In this document: in pieces, positions 43,775 through 54,985 of the stretch | Layout of the letters: each line of letters opens with the position of its first letter | Position numbering within the stretch: position 1 is the first letter of the stretch | Assembly: GCF_002750855.1 (NCBI RefSeq) | Contig: NZ_NWUC01000005.1 | Location: 1 to 64,000 of the forward strand | DNA: 64,000 nucleotides | Source of the DNA: Neopararhizobium haloflavum | Lineage (GTDB): Bacteria; Pseudomonadota; Alphaproteobacteria; Rhizobiales; Rhizobiaceae | Direction: 5' to 3' | Notes under the pieces: model-generated | What the model was told of the DNA's origin: nothing | What the model saw: the letters and a program-made list of their open reading frames with translations, nothing else | The model's database searches: none | Translations under genes and position numbers: made by a program

Positions 43775-46600
43775 TCAGGCGTCGTCGTCGTTGGTCGACG
43801 GCGTGTCAGTCGTCGCAGCCTCGTTGTCGGACGCGATTCCGTCGAGTTCTTCCGCTTCCTTGGCATCTTCGAGCACCTCGTCGACTTCGTCCGGCTCAGG
43901 CTCGCTGATTCGCTCCACCGAGACCACACGCTCGTCCCGCGCCGTCGAGAAGATCGTGACGCCCTTGGTGGCGCGGCTGGCGATGCGGATGCCGTTGACC
44001 GGTACCCGGATCAACTGCCCGCCATTGGAAACCAGCATGATCTGATCGCCGGTTTCGATCGGGAATGCAGCGACCAGTTCTCCGATTTCCGCGACTTTCG
44101 AGACGTCGGTCGCCCGGATGCCTTTGCCACCGCGACCGGAAATCCTGAAATCGTAGGACGAAGATTGCTTGCCGTAGCCTTTTTCGCTGATGGTCAGGAC
44201 AAACTGCTCGCGCGCCTTGAGTTCCTCGTAGCGCTCCGGAGATAGATCGGCGTCCTCCCCAACGTCTTCGCCGACCAGCGTGATGTCCTCGTCCTCGCCG
44301 CTGGCCGCGCGCCGCTCGGCGGCCGCCCGCTTGAGATAGGCCGAACGCTCGGACGCTTCGGCGTCCACATGGCCGAGCACGGCCATCGAGATGACCCTGT
44401 CGCCGTCGCCGAGCGATATGCCTCGAACGCCGATCGAGTTGCGTCCGGCGAAGACGCGAACGTCGGTCACGGGGAACCGAATGCATTGGCCGAGCGCAGT
44501 CGTCAGAACGACGTCGTCATGCTCCGTGCAGGTCTCGACATTGAGAATCTGGTCGCTCTCGTCGTCAAACTTCATGGCGATCTTGCCATTGCGGTTGACC
44601 TGGACGAAGTCCGACAGCTTGTTGCGCCTGACGGTCCCCCGCGTGGTGGAGAACATCACGTCGAGATTGCTCCAGCTGTCCTCGTCCTCGGGCAGCGGCA
44701 TGATCGCCGTGATGCGGTCTCCATGCTGGATAGGCAGCATGTTGATCAGCGCCTTGCCGCGCGATTGCGGCGTGCCGACCGGCAACCGCCAGACCTTCTC
44801 CTTGTAGACGATGCCACGCGAAGAGAAGAAAAGGACGGGCGTGTGCGTGTTGGCCACGAAAAGCCGCGTGACGAAGTCCTCGTCGCGCGTCGCCATTCCC
44901 GAGCGGCCCTTTCCACCCCGGCGCTGCGCGCGATAGGTCGCAAGCGGCACCCGTTTGATGTAGCCCGAATGGGACACGGTGACGACCATGTCCTCGCGCG
45001 CAATCAGATCCTCGTCGTCCATGTCCGGACCGCCATCGGCGATCTCGGTCCGGCGCGGCGTGCCGAACTCGGCTTTGACGTCGGTCAGTTCCTGCTTGAT
45101 GATCTCGCGGATACGCACGCGCGACGACAGGATATCGAGATAGTCCTTGATCTCCTCGCCGATCTTGTTCAGTTCGTCCGCGATTTCCTCGCGCCCGAGC
45201 GCCGTCAGCCGCTGAAGACGCAGTTCGAGGATTGCGCGGGCCTGCTCTTCGGAAAGATTGTAGGTGCCGTCATCGTTGATCCGGTGCCGCGGGTCATCGA
45301 TCAACCGGATCAGCGGCGCCACGTCCTTGGCCGGCCAGCGGCGTTCCATCAACTGTTCGCGTGCCACTTGCGGGTCCGGCGCGTTGCGGATCAGGTGGAT
45401 CACTTCGTCGATGTTGGCGACGGCGATCGCCATGCCGACGAGCACATGGGCGCGGTCGCGCGCCTTCCGCAAGAGATATTTCGTGCGCCGAGAGATCACG
45501 ACCTCGCGGAAGGCGATGAATGCCCTCAGCATGTCGAGGAGGTTCATCAATTCCGGCTTGCCGCCGTTCAGCGCCACCATGTTGCAGCCGAAAGACGTCT
45601 GCAGCGGTGTGTAGCGATAAAGCTGATTCAAGATCACGTCGGCATTGGCGTCGCGCTTCAGCTCGACAACGACACGGTAGCCCTGCCGGTCGGACTCGTC
45701 GCGAAGATCGGAGATTCCCTCGATGCGCTTGTCGCGAACGAGTTCGGCCATCTTTTCGATCATCGACGCCTTGTTCACCTGATAGGGAACCTCGGTGATG
45801 ATGATCGCCTCTCGATCACCCCTGATCGGCTCGACATGGACCTTGCCGCGCATCACGACGGAGCCGCGGCCGCCCTCATAGGCGCTGCGGATGCCTGCCC
45901 GGCCAAGGATCAATCCGCCCGTGGGGAAATCGGGACCGGGAATGATCTCCATCAGCTTCAAAAGATCGAGTGCGGGATCGTCGATCAGTGCGATGCACGC
46001 ATCGGTCAGCTCGCCGATATTGTGCGGCGGAATGTTGGTCGCCATGCCGACCGCGATGCCGCCGGCCCCGTTTGCCAGCAGATTGGGAAAGCGCGCGGGC
46101 AGCACCTTGGGCTCGGCGCCCGAGCCGTCATAGGTATCCTGGAAATCGACCGTGTCCTTGTCGATGTCTTCCAGAAGCTCGTGCGCCAGTTTCGCGAGCC
46201 GCGCTTCGGTATAGCGCATCGCCGCTGGAGGATCACCGTCGATCGATCCGAAATTCCCCTGACCGTCGATCAGCATGGCGCGCAGCGACCAGGGCTGCGC
46301 CATGCGGACCATGGCGTCATAGATCGCGCTGTCGCCGTGCGGGTGATACTTACCCATGACGTCACCGACGATGCGGGACGACTTCACGTATTTGCGGTTC
46401 CAGTGATACCCGCTCTCGTGCATGGCGTAGAGGATACGCCGATGGACCGGCTTCAGTCCGTCACGAACGTCGGGCAGCGCTCGACTGACGATCACGCTCA
46501 TCGCGTAATCGAGATAGGAACGCTGCATCTCGTCGATGATCGAAACCGGCTCGATGCCGGTGGGGCCGGTCGGGCCGCCGGGAGGCACTATCTCGCTCAA
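43775..46600 (-). CDS. gyrA: DNA gyrase subunit A
   Basis: A 941-residue type IIA topoisomerase subunit that breaks and rejoins DNA in negative supercoiling. The breakage-reunion domain has [18 protein letters not shown] and the catalytic tyrosine in [10 protein letters not shown]; the C-terminal beta-pinwheel has the GyrA box QRRGGKG. A charged insert (about 780-810) and an acidic tail (about 900-941) make it longer than E. coli GyrA (875). The start is a TTG at 46600; the N-terminus it gives matches rhizobial GyrA style (PPGG...GIEPVSI). No in-frame ATG precedes the conserved region. Confidence 0.96.
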   Translation of the reverse strand: MSEIVPPGGPTGPTGIEPVSIIDEMQRSYLDYAMSVIVSRALPDVRDGLKPVHRRILYAMHESGYHWNRKYVKSSRIVGDVMGKYHPHGDSAIYDAMVRMAQPWSLRAMLIDGQGNFGSIDGDPPAAMRYTEARLAKLAHELLEDIDKDTVDFQDTYDGSGAEPKVLPARFPNLLANGAGGIAVGMATNIPPHNIGELTDACIALIDDPALDLLKLMEIIPGPDFPTGGLILGRAGIRSAYEGGRGSVVMRGKVHVEPIRGDREAIIITEVPYQVNKASMIEKMAELVRDKRIEGISDLRDESDRQGYRVVVELKRDANADVILNQLYRYTPLQTSFGCNMVALNGGKPELMNLLDMLRAFIAFREVVISRRTKYLLRKARDRAHVLVGMAIAVANIDEVIHLIRNAPDPQVAREQLMERRWPAKDVAPLIRLIDDPRHRINDDGTYNLSEEQARAILELRLQRLTALGREEIADELNKIGEEIKDYLDILSSRVRIREIIKQELTDVKAEFGTPRRTEIADGGPDMDDEDLIAREDMVVTVSHSGYIKRVPLATYRAQRRGGKGRSGMATRDEDFVTRLFVANTHTPVLFFSSRGIVYKEKVWRLPVGTPQSRGKALINMLPIQHGDRITAIMPLPEDEDSWSNLDVMFSTTRGTVRRNKLSDFVQVNRNGKIAMKFDDESDQILNVETCTEHDDVVLTTALGQCIRFPVTDVRVFAGRNSIGVRGISLGDGDRVISMAVLGHVDAEASERSAYLKRAAAERRAASGEDEDITLVGEDVGEDADLSPERYEELKAREQFVLTISEKGYGKQSSSYDFRISGRGGKGIRATDVSKVAEIGELVAAFPIETGDQIMLVSNGGQLIRVPVNGIRIASRATKGVTIFSTARDERVVSVERISEPEPDEVDEVLEDAKEAEELDGIASDNEAATTDTPSTNDDDA

Positions 46601-46638
46601 GGGGCAATCACGATCTTTTGGTCAGAATCACTGGCGTT

Positions 46639-46668
46639 TTTATAGCGGATGGCAGGCGGCGAAGCCAA
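46639..46668 (-). promoter_or_regulatory. predicted sigma-70 promoter of gyrA
   Basis: On the minus strand TTGGCT (46663-46668) and TATAAA (46639-46644) are separated by 18 bases. The predicted start lies about 30 bases before the TTG initiator of gyrA. Confidence 0.6.
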
Positions 46669-46728
46669 TTTCCGCAGGGCTTTCAGCCGATTTATCCAGC
46701 CCTTATGTAAGCATCTGGTCGATTTTGT

Positions 46729-47928
46729 TCAATCAACGACTTGGACGGCCGCAGAACGCCCGGACCGGGCAAAATCCAGAACGATTTCGGCGGCGTGCTC
46801 GCCCGGCGTTCGCGTCACGGCCATGGCATTTCTCACCGCGTCGAAGCCCTGCAACATCGCATCGCGTTCGATGGTCGGCTGGATCAGACGTTCCAGATGA
46901 CGCACCAGCCGGTTTGCGCGCGCCGATTCGTTGAAATACTCAGGAATGACCGGATAGCCAGCGATCAGGTTGGGCAAGGCCGCACTCCATCCTGTGATCT
47001 TGGAGATCAAAAGCCGCGCCATCGGATCGAGTTGATAGGCCGAAATGCAAGGAACACCGGCAAGCGCCAATTCCAGAAGCACCGTGCCCGATGCCGCAAG
47101 CGCGCCGTCAGCCTGCGCGAAGGCACGCCACTTGGCTTCTTCGCCGATCACCAGTTCCGGCTTTGCCGGCCAGTCCGCAACGTGACTGGCGATGAACTCG
47201 TTGTGCCGGGGCTGCGCAGGCAGCACGAAGCGCAACCCCTGGTTCCGTGATGCCAGTTCCGCTGCCGCATCGCGAAAAAGTGGCAGCATTCGCTTCAGTT
47301 CGCCCGCTCGCGAACCGGGCAGCAGCATGACCGTTTTCGTCATCACCTTGGTTCGGCGGCGCTGATGCTGTTCTGCCCTTGCTGAAAGCAGGCCGGTGTC
47401 GAAGACGAGCCGATGCCCGACATAGGTCGTGGGCGGCCCTCCGAGCGTTTCGACGATAGATGGCTCGAACGGCAGGATTGACAGCACGTGATCGATATAT
47501 GCCGCCATCGCCGGCGCCCGCTCCGGCTTCCATGCCCAGACGGTCGGGCAGACATAGTCGATGATCGGCACCTGCGGCAGCGCATTTCGGACGCGCCGGG
47601 CCACGCGATGGGTAAAATCGGGACTGTCGACAATGACCAGCACGTCCGGCCGCGCGGCGATGATGGCGCGCGCCGTCTGCCGGATACGGGCCATGAGCTG
47701 CGGCAGGCGGGCCACGACAGCACCAACGCCTACGATGGACAGTTCGGAATAGTCGAACAGCGAGGTCAACCCCTCGCCGATCAGTTGGTCGCCGCCAACA
47801 CCGACCAATGCGATGTTGCCACCGCACCGCATGCGCATCTGGCTGATGAGATCGGCGCCCAGGCGGTCGCCTGACGGCTCGCCTGCGATGATCGCGACGG
47901 TCAGCGTATCGGATTTGCCGCGCGTCAT
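46729..47928 (-). CDS. lpxB: lipid-A-disaccharide synthase
   Basis: A 399-residue GT19 glycosyltransferase joining lipid X and UDP-diacylglucosamine at the inner membrane. Conserved pieces are IAGEPSGDRLGADLI, VGGDQLIGEGL, VIVDSPDFTHRVARRVR, YVCPTVWAWKPERAP and LLPGSRAGELKRMLP. The ATG at 47928 overlaps the lpxI stop as ATGA. It is the last gene of the lpx run; gyrA begins 128 bases further on. Confidence 0.95.
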   Translation of the reverse strand: MTRGKSDTLTVAIIAGEPSGDRLGADLISQMRMRCGGNIALVGVGGDQLIGEGLTSLFDYSELSIVGVGAVVARLPQLMARIRQTARAIIAARPDVLVIVDSPDFTHRVARRVRNALPQVPIIDYVCPTVWAWKPERAPAMAAYIDHVLSILPFEPSIVETLGGPPTTYVGHRLVFDTGLLSARAEQHQRRRTKVMTKTVMLLPGSRAGELKRMLPLFRDAAAELASRNQGLRFVLPAQPRHNEFIASHVADWPAKPELVIGEEAKWRAFAQADGALAASGTVLLELALAGVPCISAYQLDPMARLLISKITGWSAALPNLIAGYPVIPEYFNESARANRLVRHLERLIQPTIERDAMLQGFDAVRNAMAVTRTPGEHAAEIVLDFARSGRSAAVQVVD

Positions 47929-48803
47929 CGGCAAAGCGCCTCGTCACGCTCAATCCCGGCGACGAACACGTCTGCCCGGTCGGCGGAATCGATCGTCAGC
48001 GCCCGCTCCAGAATGAGAGACCGCCCCGCTTCGACCGCGACCCCGGCAAGGCCCGCAACGCTCAGCGCTTCGATGGTCCCCGGCCCGATCGACGGCAGAT
48101 CGGCGCGCACATCCTGCTGCGGCTTGCAGAATTTGACCAGAACGCCTTGACGTTTCTGGGAAATGCGCCCGTCGCGGCGCAAGGCGGCAACGCGCTGCAG
48201 CATGGCATCCGTCCCTTCCGCGCCCTCAAGCGCGATGACACGCCCCCCGACGGCAACTGCCGCCTGCCCGACATCGAGCGAACCGAGTGCAAGCGCTGCC
48301 GCACTGCCTGCCTCGATATCCCGCCGATCTTCCGCACGCGGCAAGCGTTTCGTCAAGCTTCCCGTCTCGGCGAGAAGATCCGGCGCGATTTCCTGTGCTC
48401 CGATCACGCGCGCGCCGGTGCCCTCGATCAGTTCGATGACCATCCGCAGTACCGTGTCGTCGCCCGAGCGCAAGAGCGTGCCGATGACACGCGGCATGCC
48501 GAGGACAGTCTTCCAGGTCGGTCTGATTTCCCGCCATTCCGGGCGTCGGCGCACGCCACCCGACAGAACGACCCGGTCGATGCCGTGTTGTCGCAACAAC
48601 GCCTCGAGGGACGAAAAATCGCCGGTTCCGATCGCCGCGCTATCGAAATCCCGCCAGTTAAGATCAGCTTCGGCAGAAAGCGCGATGATGAACGGATTCT
48701 CGCCGTTCTTGCGCGCCGCCTCTGCCACATGCAACGGCAATTGGCCGCCACCGGCGAGGATCGCCAGTCGACCTGCTCCTTCGAAACTTGAATCTCGCGC
48801 CAT
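47925..48803 (-). CDS. lpxI: UDP-2,3-diacylglucosamine pyrophosphatase LpxI
   Basis: A 292-residue protein of the LpxI (DUF1009) family, which hydrolyses UDP-2,3-diacylglucosamine to lipid X and UMP and replaces LpxH in alphaproteobacteria. Characteristic are LAILAGGGQLPLHVAEAARKNG near the start, the central DDTVLRMVIELIEGTGARVIGAQEI region and the C-terminal FCKPQQDVRADLPSIGPGTIE. It lies between lpxA and lpxB with 7-base and 4-base junctions. Confidence 0.93.
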   Translation of the reverse strand: MARDSSFEGAGRLAILAGGGQLPLHVAEAARKNGENPFIIALSAEADLNWRDFDSAAIGTGDFSSLEALLRQHGIDRVVLSGGVRRRPEWREIRPTWKTVLGMPRVIGTLLRSGDDTVLRMVIELIEGTGARVIGAQEIAPDLLAETGSLTKRLPRAEDRRDIEAGSAAALALGSLDVGQAAVAVGGRVIALEGAEGTDAMLQRVAALRRDGRISQKRQGVLVKFCKPQQDVRADLPSIGPGTIEALSVAGLAGVAVEAGRSLILERALTIDSADRADVFVAGIERDEALCR

Positions 48804-48810
48804 GGCGCGC

Positions 48811-49620
48811 CTATCGATGTCCGCGCGCTGGCGAGGAAAGCGCCCGTTCGCTTTCCGCTTCGATGAAATCCACGATATCGATCACTGTGGCGTTGTCGGC
48901 GAAAAGCGCGCGCGCGGCAGCGGCATTCTTCCGAATGGACTCCGGCCCGTTGAAGATGTGTTTGAAAGCCCGGCGAACCTCGTGGATCGCGCTCTTGTCC
49001 ATGCCCGTGCGCTGCATGCCGATGACGTTGAGCCCGCCAAGAATGCCCGGATTGCCATTGAGCATGCCGAATGGGATGACGTCGTAGCTCACCGCCGACA
49101 ATCCGCCGATAAAGGCATGGTGCCCGACCCGGGTGAACTGATGAACAGCCGCGCCGCCACCCATGATGACGCGGTCGCCAACCGTGACGTGACCTGCGAG
49201 CATGACGTTGTTGGACAAGATGACGTTGTCTCCGACGTGACAATCATGGGCCACGTGGGAATAGGCAAGGAACAGCGAGTTGCGTCCTATGGTCGTCACG
49301 CCGCCAGCATTCGGCATGCCGGGATGCATCGTCACACCTTCACGGATGATACATCCTTCGCCGATTTCAAGGCGGGTCTCTTCGCCGCGATAGGCTATGT
49401 TCTGCGGCTCGAAGCCGAGCGCAGCGTTCGGGAAGATGCGGCATCGCGCCCCGATCGACGTATGACCGGCAATTGCGACATGGCTGAGGATTTCGACATC
49501 TGGCCCGATCCGGACGGAAGGCCCTATGTGGCAGAACGGACCAATCGAAACGTCGTCGCCGATCACCGCCCCGTCCTCGACGATGGCGGACGCGTGGACA
49601 CGCGCTGAGGCAGAAATCAT
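48811..49620 (-). CDS. lpxA: UDP-N-acetylglucosamine acyltransferase
   Basis: A 269-residue enzyme for the first lipid A step, 3-O-acylation of UDP-GlcNAc. The N-terminal left-handed beta helix shows hexapeptide repeats ([20 protein letters not shown] onward). The catalytic His segment [23 protein letters not shown] and the helical C-terminal domain follow. The ATG at 49620 overlaps the fabZ stop as ATGA; the frame upstream is not used. Confidence 0.95.
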   Translation of the reverse strand: MISASARVHASAIVEDGAVIGDDVSIGPFCHIGPSVRIGPDVEILSHVAIAGHTSIGARCRIFPNAALGFEPQNIAYRGEETRLEIGEGCIIREGVTMHPGMPNAGGVTTIGRNSLFLAYSHVAHDCHVGDNVILSNNVMLAGHVTVGDRVIMGGGAAVHQFTRVGHHAFIGGLSAVSYDVIPFGMLNGNPGILGGLNVIGMQRTGMDKSAIHEVRRAFKHIFNGPESIRKNAAAARALFADNATVIDIVDFIEAESERALSSPARGHR

Positions 49621-50090
49621 CCGTTCTCGCTTTCCTGCGCCACAAGCATCGCGCCGATATCGGCCTCGGCGACCTTGGCGCCGTCGACCAGCGCCTCGCA
49701 ATGGAACTTCCAGATGTTGCCGCGCTGTTTGAGTTTGGCGACGTGATACTCCAGCCGGTCGCCGGGCACAACCGGCTTGCGGAACCGCGCATTGTCGATG
49801 GTCATGAAGTAGACGAGCGACGACGTCCCCTTCTGCTTGCGCGCGCAGATCGCACCGGCCGTTTGCGCCATGCCCTCAACCAGCAGCACACCCGGCATGA
49901 TCGGGTTTTCGGGGAAGTGGCCGGTAAAATGCGGCTCGTTCGCCGTGACGTTCTTGATGCCGATTGCGCTGTCGTCGCCATCGATATCGACGATCTTGTC
50001 GACGAGAAGGAACGGATAGCGGTGCGGCAACAACGTCAGGATCTCGCGGATGTCCGCGACATCCATGGTTGCCGTGGATGCCTCAGTCAT
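49617..50090 (-). CDS. fabZ: 3-hydroxyacyl-ACP dehydratase FabZ
   Basis: A 157-residue hot-dog fold dehydratase of fatty-acid elongation. The active-site pair is visible: His in [12 protein letters not shown] with [12 protein letters not shown], and Glu in [12 protein letters not shown]. Its place between lpxD and lpxA is the standard link of fatty-acid supply with lipid A. The ATG at 50090 overlaps the end of lpxD by eight bases. Confidence 0.96.
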   Translation of the reverse strand: MTEASTATMDVADIREILTLLPHRYPFLLVDKIVDIDGDDSAIGIKNVTANEPHFTGHFPENPIMPGVLLVEGMAQTAGAICARKQKGTSSLVYFMTIDNARFRKPVVPGDRLEYHVAKLKQRGNIWKFHCEALVDGAKVAEADIGAMLVAQESENG

Positions 50091-51147
50091 CCGAAGTGTC
50101 CCCCTTGTTTGCGCCGCGATTGAATGCGCGCGCTCTGATTTCGGCCATGTCGCGCAGGAAGGCGCGCATGGGGCGTGCTGGAATTCCGCCCCACCTGGCC
50201 GCGCTCGGCACATCGGCGGCAACCGCACTCATTCCCGCGATCTGCGCGCCGGATCCGATCTGAAGATGCCCTGCGATCGTCGTGCCGCCGCCGATCATCA
50301 CCTGGTCGCCGATGACGACGCTCCCCGCGATGGCGACCTGGCCCACAATGATGCAATGACGCCCGACGCGAACGTTGTGGCCGACCTGAACGAGATTGTC
50401 GATCTTCGTCCCCTCGCCGATGACCGTATCGTCCATCGCGCCGCGATCGATCGCGGTATTGGCGCCAACCTCGACCTTGTCCTGGATGATCACGCGCCCG
50501 ATTTGCGGAATCTTGACCATTCCGACCGGTGACGGCGCATATCCGAAGCCGTCCTGTCCGATCCGGGCGCCCGGATGCAGGATCACGTCATTTCCCAGGA
50601 ACGCGAACTGAACCGACACATGCGGACCAATCGAACAGTTCCGACCAATCCTGCAGCCGCTGCCGACCACCGCGCCCGCGCCAATGACGGAGCCGCGTCC
50701 GATCTCGACATCGGCACCGATGACCGCTCCAGCATCGACGACCACATCAGGTTCGAGCCGCGCGTCGGGATGAACGAACGCTCCGGTGGAGACAGCCGTT
50801 TCGCCGGTCAGCGACTCCGGCCGCAACGCCATGGGATAAAGCAAACCGCCTGCCTGGGCGAAGCTCGTTTGCGGGGCATTCGAGATCAGGACGGCCACCG
50901 ACTTGGGAACCGATGATGCCAGGCTGGACGGACAGATCACCGCCGCACACGCCAATGTACCAAGTTCGGCGACATGGCGGCGGGAATTGATGAAGGCGAG
51001 TTCGCCCTCGCCTGCCCGCGTCAACGGTGCCAACCCGTGGATCAAGCGCGCGGCATGGGCATCGTCTTGAAGCTCCGCACCGATTTCGCCCGCGAGCTCG
51101 CCGAGGGCAATACCGGGATGGGGCGGGTAGAAGTTGGCTTTGTCCAT
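50083..51147 (-). CDS. lpxD: UDP-3-O-(3-hydroxyacyl)glucosamine N-acyltransferase
   Basis: A 354-residue trimeric acyltransferase adding the N-linked acyl chain in lipid A. The N-terminal uridine-binding domain (about 1-105) is followed by hexapeptide repeats ([20 protein letters not shown] and others) with the catalytic His region [16 protein letters not shown]. The ATG at 51147 gives a normal N-terminus ([13 protein letters not shown]), but its ribosome site is weak; a TTG 18 bases upstream is an alternative. Confidence 0.94.
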   Translation of the reverse strand: MDKANFYPPHPGIALGELAGEIGAELQDDAHAARLIHGLAPLTRAGEGELAFINSRRHVAELGTLACAAVICPSSLASSVPKSVAVLISNAPQTSFAQAGGLLYPMALRPESLTGETAVSTGAFVHPDARLEPDVVVDAGAVIGADVEIGRGSVIGAGAVVGSGCRIGRNCSIGPHVSVQFAFLGNDVILHPGARIGQDGFGYAPSPVGMVKIPQIGRVIIQDKVEVGANTAIDRGAMDDTVIGEGTKIDNLVQVGHNVRVGRHCIIVGQVAIAGSVVIGDQVMIGGGTTIAGHLQIGSGAQIAGMSAVAADVPSAARWGGIPARPMRAFLRDMAEIRARAFNRGANKGDTSDD

Positions 51148-51167
51148 CTTGGCGTGCACAAACAATG

Positions 51168-51188
51168 AGCCGGGCTCAAAGCCCGGCT
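51168..51188 (-). terminator. hairpin between bamA and lpxD
   Basis: An 8-bp stem AGCCGGGC/GCCCGGCT with a 5-base loop lies 26 bases after the bamA stop, in front of lpxD. On the minus strand it is followed by CATTGTTTG, a weak T tract. It may act as a partial terminator or attenuator within the envelope operon. Confidence 0.45.
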
Positions 51189-51213
51189 TATCCTCGTTTC
51201 ACTGATGCCCCGG

Positions 51214-53574
51214 TCAGAACCGGGTCGAGGCACCGAAGCGGAATTCCTGCACGTCGTCAAACTCTTCCTTCTCGATCGGGAAGGCGTAGTCGAGACGCAG
51301 CGGACCGAAGGGCGACGCCCAAATGAGGCTGGCGCCGACGGACGCTCGCCAGCTGCGATCCAGACCGACGGCATCGGCCAGAACGTCATCGGACAGTTCC
51401 GATCCGTAAAGCGTGCCGGCGTCGGCGAAGGCCGCAACGCGAAGACCGACATCGCGCGGAATGATCGGCATCGGCATCGAAGCTTCGGCCGACACATTGA
51501 AATAGGTCGTGCCGCCGAGCGAATCCCGCGAGCCGTCAGCGAGCGCCTCGGAGCGCGGACCAATGCCGCGCGTGTCGAAGCCGCGAATGGTTTCGCCGCC
51601 GATGAAGAACTGGTCGAAAACGCGCGTTTCATCGCCCGTGCCGATCATGTGCCCTGCGCCGGCCGAAAGCGAACCGACGATATCGGCCGAGTCCGAAAGC
51701 AGCTGGAAGTAGTTGACCTCACCGGTGAATTTGACGAATTCGGCATCGCCGCCAAGGCCGGCATATTCAGCCCCGACCTGGGCATAGATGCCCTCGCGCG
51801 GCAGGTTCCGGTCGTCCAGCGTGTTGTAGGTCAGCCGCGGAGCGATCGACGAGCGCAGCCAAGGGCTGAACTCAACCGCTTCCTGGTAGGCACGCGACAG
51901 GTCGCCAAGCGCGACGCCATTGTCGTCGTTCGGCGAGTATTCGCTTTCCACCAGGTTGTAGTTGACGCCGAACGTCAGATCCTCGGTGATCGGAGCCGCG
52001 ATGCGCAGCGTCAATCCCTGCTGTTCGTATTCGTAGTTGTCGGCGCGCCTATCTTCCGTGCGGAACACATCGAAGCCTGCAGCCAGACGATAGCCGAGGA
52101 AATAGGGCTCGGTGAACTGGATGTTGTAGCTGCGCGAATCTTCGCCACCGCCGGCAGCAACGCGGATGAACTGGCCGCGACCGAGGAAGTTGCGCTCGGT
52201 GACCGAGGCCTCGACCGTCGCACCACCATCGCTGCCCGTGGAATAGCCGGCACCGATCGAGAACTCGCCCGTCGGCTGGTCCTGAACGTCGACGACGATC
52301 ACGACGCGGTCGGGCTGCGAACCCGGCGCGGTGGAGATGTTCACGGCGCTGAAGTAACCGAGCCTGTCGAGGCGCTCCTTGGCGCGGCGCACCAGCGCCT
52401 GGTTGAACGCATCGCCTTCGGACAGATCGAACTCGCGACGGATGACATAGTCGCGTGTGCGGGTATTGCCCCGGATCTCGATGCGCTCGACATAGGCCCG
52501 CGTGCCCTGATCGATCATGTAGGTGACGTCGATCGTGCGGTTGTTGAAGTCGCGATCGCCGCGCGGAGTGATCTGGGCAAACGGGAAGCCTTCGGTCGCG
52601 ACCGTCTCCGACAGAGCGACGATGGACTCCTCGACCTCTTCGGCGCTGTAGACCGAGCCGCTGCGGCTTTCGACCAGGCGCATCAGGCGTTCCGTGTCGA
52701 CATCCGGCACCGAGCTGACGACGTTCACGTTGCCGAACGTGTAGCGCTCGCCTTCCTGGACCGTGACGGTCACGGTGTATTCGTTGCTTTGCTCATCGAG
52801 CTCGGCAAAGGACGACACGATCTGGAAATCGGCATAGCCGCGATTGTAGTAGAAGCGACGCAGCAGCTCCTCGTCGGCGCGCAGCTTGTCCTGATCATAG
52901 ACGTCACGGCGTGTCAGGAACGACAGCGGCCCGGAGCGCTTGGTCCGAATGACATCGCGCAGCCGACCATCGCCAAATGCCTGGTTGCCGACGAAATTGA
53001 CGGCGGCGATCTTCGTGCGGTCGCCTTCATTGATTTCGAATGCCAGGTTCACCCGGCCGTCGTCCAGCGTGACCGTCCGTGTCGTTACGGTCGCATCGCT
53101 GCGCCCGACCGCGACATAGGCGTCTTCGATCGCCTGAATGTCCGCCTCGACGGCAGCTTCACTGTACGGCCCGAGCGATTTGGTCTGGACAATCGTCTCC
53201 AGCTGCCGGTCGCGGATCTTGCTGTTGCCGTTGAAGACCACCTGATTGACGATCTGGTTTTCCGAAACCGTCACGATCAGCGTGCCGCCGGCCTGCTCGA
53301 TCCTGATGTCGGAGAAGAGACCGGTCGCGAAGAGCCGGCGGACCGATTCATCGATGTCGGCATTGTCGAAGTTTTGTCCGGGCTGGATCGTGATGTTGCC
53401 TCGGACCGTGGCCGCGTCGACGCGACTGTTGCCCCTGACGTCGATGCTGTTGATGACGGCCGCCTGCGCAACCGATGCCGTGGCAAGAAGCCCGGCGCCC
53501 AACCCGCACGACGCAATCCCCGCCGACAGGGCGACGGCCGAGACCGCGCCCGTGAACTTCGAACCGGCTTTCAT
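51214..53574 (-). CDS. bamA: outer membrane protein assembly factor BamA
   Basis: A 786-residue Omp85 protein inserting beta-barrels into the outer membrane. A signal peptide (to about residue 38, VAQA) is followed by five POTRA domains (first begins AVINSIDVRGNSRVDAATV) and a C-terminal 16-strand barrel (about 430-786). GGETIRGFDTRGIGPR contains the lid-loop VRGF-type motif as IRGF, and the chain ends in an aromatic (STRF), as expected. It lies between rseP and lpxD. Confidence 0.96.
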   Translation of the reverse strand: MKAGSKFTGAVSAVALSAGIASCGLGAGLLATASVAQAAVINSIDVRGNSRVDAATVRGNITIQPGQNFDNADIDESVRRLFATGLFSDIRIEQAGGTLIVTVSENQIVNQVVFNGNSKIRDRQLETIVQTKSLGPYSEAAVEADIQAIEDAYVAVGRSDATVTTRTVTLDDGRVNLAFEINEGDRTKIAAVNFVGNQAFGDGRLRDVIRTKRSGPLSFLTRRDVYDQDKLRADEELLRRFYYNRGYADFQIVSSFAELDEQSNEYTVTVTVQEGERYTFGNVNVVSSVPDVDTERLMRLVESRSGSVYSAEEVEESIVALSETVATEGFPFAQITPRGDRDFNNRTIDVTYMIDQGTRAYVERIEIRGNTRTRDYVIRREFDLSEGDAFNQALVRRAKERLDRLGYFSAVNISTAPGSQPDRVVIVVDVQDQPTGEFSIGAGYSTGSDGGATVEASVTERNFLGRGQFIRVAAGGGEDSRSYNIQFTEPYFLGYRLAAGFDVFRTEDRRADNYEYEQQGLTLRIAAPITEDLTFGVNYNLVESEYSPNDDNGVALGDLSRAYQEAVEFSPWLRSSIAPRLTYNTLDDRNLPREGIYAQVGAEYAGLGGDAEFVKFTGEVNYFQLLSDSADIVGSLSAGAGHMIGTGDETRVFDQFFIGGETIRGFDTRGIGPRSEALADGSRDSLGGTTYFNVSAEASMPMPIIPRDVGLRVAAFADAGTLYGSELSDDVLADAVGLDRSWRASVGASLIWASPFGPLRLDYAFPIEKEEFDDVQEFRFGASTRF

Positions 53575-53791
53575 TATCGATACAAACCTTTTATTGCCCG
53601 AATTCCCACACCAGACGGATGCCCGATTCCGAATAGTCCGTCGTTTTTTACCCGCTTTTGCCCTACAAGCAAGGCCGCCGGTTAATTTCTGTTTACTTCA
53701 TTTCAAGGCGTGGCCCAAAGGTCACGGATGGCTGCAATCAGCGTAAACAAATGCTTTATTCGCATGGGGATAGTGCGCGTTCGTTAACGGC

Positions 53792-54925
53792 TCACCCCAG
53801 CAACATGTTGACGTCGTTCCAGGTCGCGAAAATCATCAGCATCAGCACCATGGCCAACCCGATCCGGAACGCCATCTCCTGCGCGTTGTCCCCAAGCGGC
53901 CGCCCTCTTATTACTTCGATAGCGTAAAACACCAAATGCCCCCCGTCGAGCATTGGAACGGGCATGAGGTTCAATAAGCCGATGGATACGGACAAAACCG
54001 CGGTCAACTGGATGAGCGCCAGCGCACCGAGCGTCGCCATCTGGCCGGAAACCTGGGCAACGCGGATGGGTCCGCCCAACTGGTCGGCGCTCTCGCGCCC
54101 GGTGATGATGTTTCCGATATATCCAAACGTCCGCGTGACGATGTAGGTCGTCTCCTTGACGGCCTGCCCCGTCGCCTCGATCGGCCCCATCTCGACTGTG
54201 CGGAAATTGCCGGCATCCGTGTCGGTGACAACGCCGATAAGACCAACTTCCATCCGGTTGCCGAAATTGTCCTCGATCTCTTCGCGGGCCGGAACGAGGG
54301 TAAAGTCCATCTCCTCGCCGCCGCGCAGCATCGTCACGGTGATCTCGACCTCCGGCCTGCTCGAAACGTATCGCCGCACATCGTCGAAGGTTTCCACAGC
54401 TTCGCCGTCTATTGCGACGAACACGTCCCCCGGCTGGATTCCCGCTGCCTCGGCCGCGCTGGCGGGCTGCACCTCTGCCACCACAGGGTCGGCGATATGT
54501 CTGCCGTTGAAGGTGAAGACGGTCGCAAAGATCACGATCGCGAGAATGAAATTGGCGATCGGCCCGGCTGCCACCGTCGCGGCCCGGCGCCAGAGGGACG
54601 CGCCGTGGAAAGAGCGGCGGCGATCCTCTTCGCTCATCGCTGAGACCCCGCGCGCATCGGGCGCGCTTGCAACGTTTTCGTCACCGAAGAACTTCACGTA
54701 GCCGCCCAGCGGGATCGCCGATAGCTTCCAGCGCGTGCCGTGACGATCGTTGAAGCCGAAGATTTCCGGTCCGAAGCCGACCGAGAACGTCAGCACACGA
54801 ATCCCGCACCAGCGTCCGACGAGATAGTGCCCCATCTCGTGAACGAAGACGACGATCGTCAAGACGATCAGGAACGGGATGATGTAGCCAGTGAGAAAGG
54901 AGAGGTACGGCGCGATGACGTCCAT
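53792..54925 (-). CDS. rseP: RIP metalloprotease RseP (site-2 protease)
   Basis: A 377-residue inner-membrane zinc protease cleaving anti-sigma or other single-span substrates. The zinc motif HEMGHY lies in the first span region (residues 28-33) and the third ligand in NLMPVPMLDGGHL near residue 325. One PDZ domain (about 120-210, GIQPGDVFVAIDGE) is visible, and GGYVKFFGDEN is present. It is separated from bamA by 217 bases, which may hold a bamA promoter. Confidence 0.95.
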   Translation of the reverse strand: MDVIAPYLSFLTGYIIPFLIVLTIVVFVHEMGHYLVGRWCGIRVLTFSVGFGPEIFGFNDRHGTRWKLSAIPLGGYVKFFGDENVASAPDARGVSAMSEEDRRRSFHGASLWRRAATVAAGPIANFILAIVIFATVFTFNGRHIADPVVAEVQPASAAEAAGIQPGDVFVAIDGEAVETFDDVRRYVSSRPEVEITVTMLRGGEEMDFTLVPAREEIEDNFGNRMEVGLIGVVTDTDAGNFRTVEMGPIEATGQAVKETTYIVTRTFGYIGNIITGRESADQLGGPIRVAQVSGQMATLGALALIQLTAVLSVSIGLLNLMPVPMLDGGHLVFYAIEVIRGRPLGDNAQEMAFRIGLAMVLMLMIFATWNDVNMLLG

Positions 54926-54985
54926 CGATGAAATCTCCTTCCAGAGCCGGGGCCAAAGCGGCCGATGGCCGCTGTTGGCGATGTC

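Noticed and set aside
44369-46645. 758-codon open frame antisense to gyrA
   Set aside because: It is the mirror of GyrA in a high-GC3 genome; the composition is Arg/His/Asp-rich and no motif is seen.
51205-53685. 826-codon open frame antisense to bamA
   Set aside because: The minus-strand frame is clearly BamA with signal peptide, POTRA domains and barrel. The antisense frame has no recognisable domain and is the expected by-product of strong GC3 bias.
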